A stretch of 18,383 nt of DNA, taken from Alectoria sarmentosa. Lineage: Eukaryota; Ascomycota; Lecanoromycetes; Lecanorales; Parmeliaceae. Under the pieces are notes generated by a model. It was not told the DNA's origin. It saw only the letters and a list, made by a program, of their open reading frames with translations, and searched no databases. A program made the position numbers and the translations under genes. Shown piece by piece: positions 18,299 to 18,383 of the stretch; position 1 is the first letter of the stretch, and every line of letters starts with the position of its first letter. Where the stretch lies: contig WOGZ01000507.1 in the NCBI GenBank assembly GCA_009733775.1, forward strand, positions 1 to 18,383, given 5' to 3'.

Positions 18299-18383
18299 TG
18301 GGAGAAGGAGAAGGAGAAGGAGAAGGAGAAGAAGAAGAAGAAGAAGAAGAAGAAGAAGAAGAAGAAGAAGAAGAAGAAGAAGA
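18299..18383. repeat. (GGAGAA)5 then (GAA)n repeat at the window edge
   Basis: Five GGAGAA units (18301-18330) pass into about 17.7 uninterrupted GAA triplets (18331-18383), cut off by the window end. The strand is pure purine throughout, a sequence type able to form triplex (H-) DNA. Confidence 0.95.

Overview
This window looks like nuclear DNA of a filamentous ascomycete, possibly a dothideomycete (the class is a guess). The best-resolved gene has five short introns of 53-56 nt with GTAAGT/GTACGT-type 5' sites, CTGAC/CTAAC branch points and YAG ends. The recognisable proteins belong to families common in such fungi: an Rds1-type secreted ferritin-like protein, Trm1 tRNA dimethyltransferase, a CorA-like fungal protein and a secreted GH128 (Asl1-type) protein. 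The long spacers are rich in homopolymers and microsatellites and hold no bacterial-style operons.

Layout. 1-153 is a 7-bp minisatellite. 603-2323 (minus) is a six-exon rds1-like gene with a TATA box and an upstream palindromic CRE. 2643-5652 is mostly non-coding: a cluster of palindromes, a pyrimidine-rich promoter-like tract with no convincing gene, a 45-bp tandem repeat, a G-quadruplex motif, GGAT repeats and an 18-C run. 5653-7929 (minus) is an intronless TRM1, whose frame stays open upstream and encodes what looks like a mitochondrial presequence without an ATG. 8334-8475 holds competing inverted repeats. 8911-8998 (plus) is a serine-tRNA-like gene with sequence defects. 9601-11299 (minus) is a decayed CorA-like gene. 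12316-12728 (minus) may be a small two-exon gene. 14450-15877 (plus) is a single-exon secreted GH128-like gene behind a CT-rich promoter. 17098-18298 reads as coding or formerly coding in several frames, but I could not resolve it. The window ends inside a GAA repeat.

The genes do not form an obvious pathway or cluster. The most interesting points are a probable CTG-initiated, dual-targeted Trm1, a GH128-like protein that seems to have lost its catalytic nucleophile and the Asn of the usual Asn-Glu-Pro motif, and the degraded CorA locus. I saw no convincing new multi-gene system, transposon or CRISPR array.
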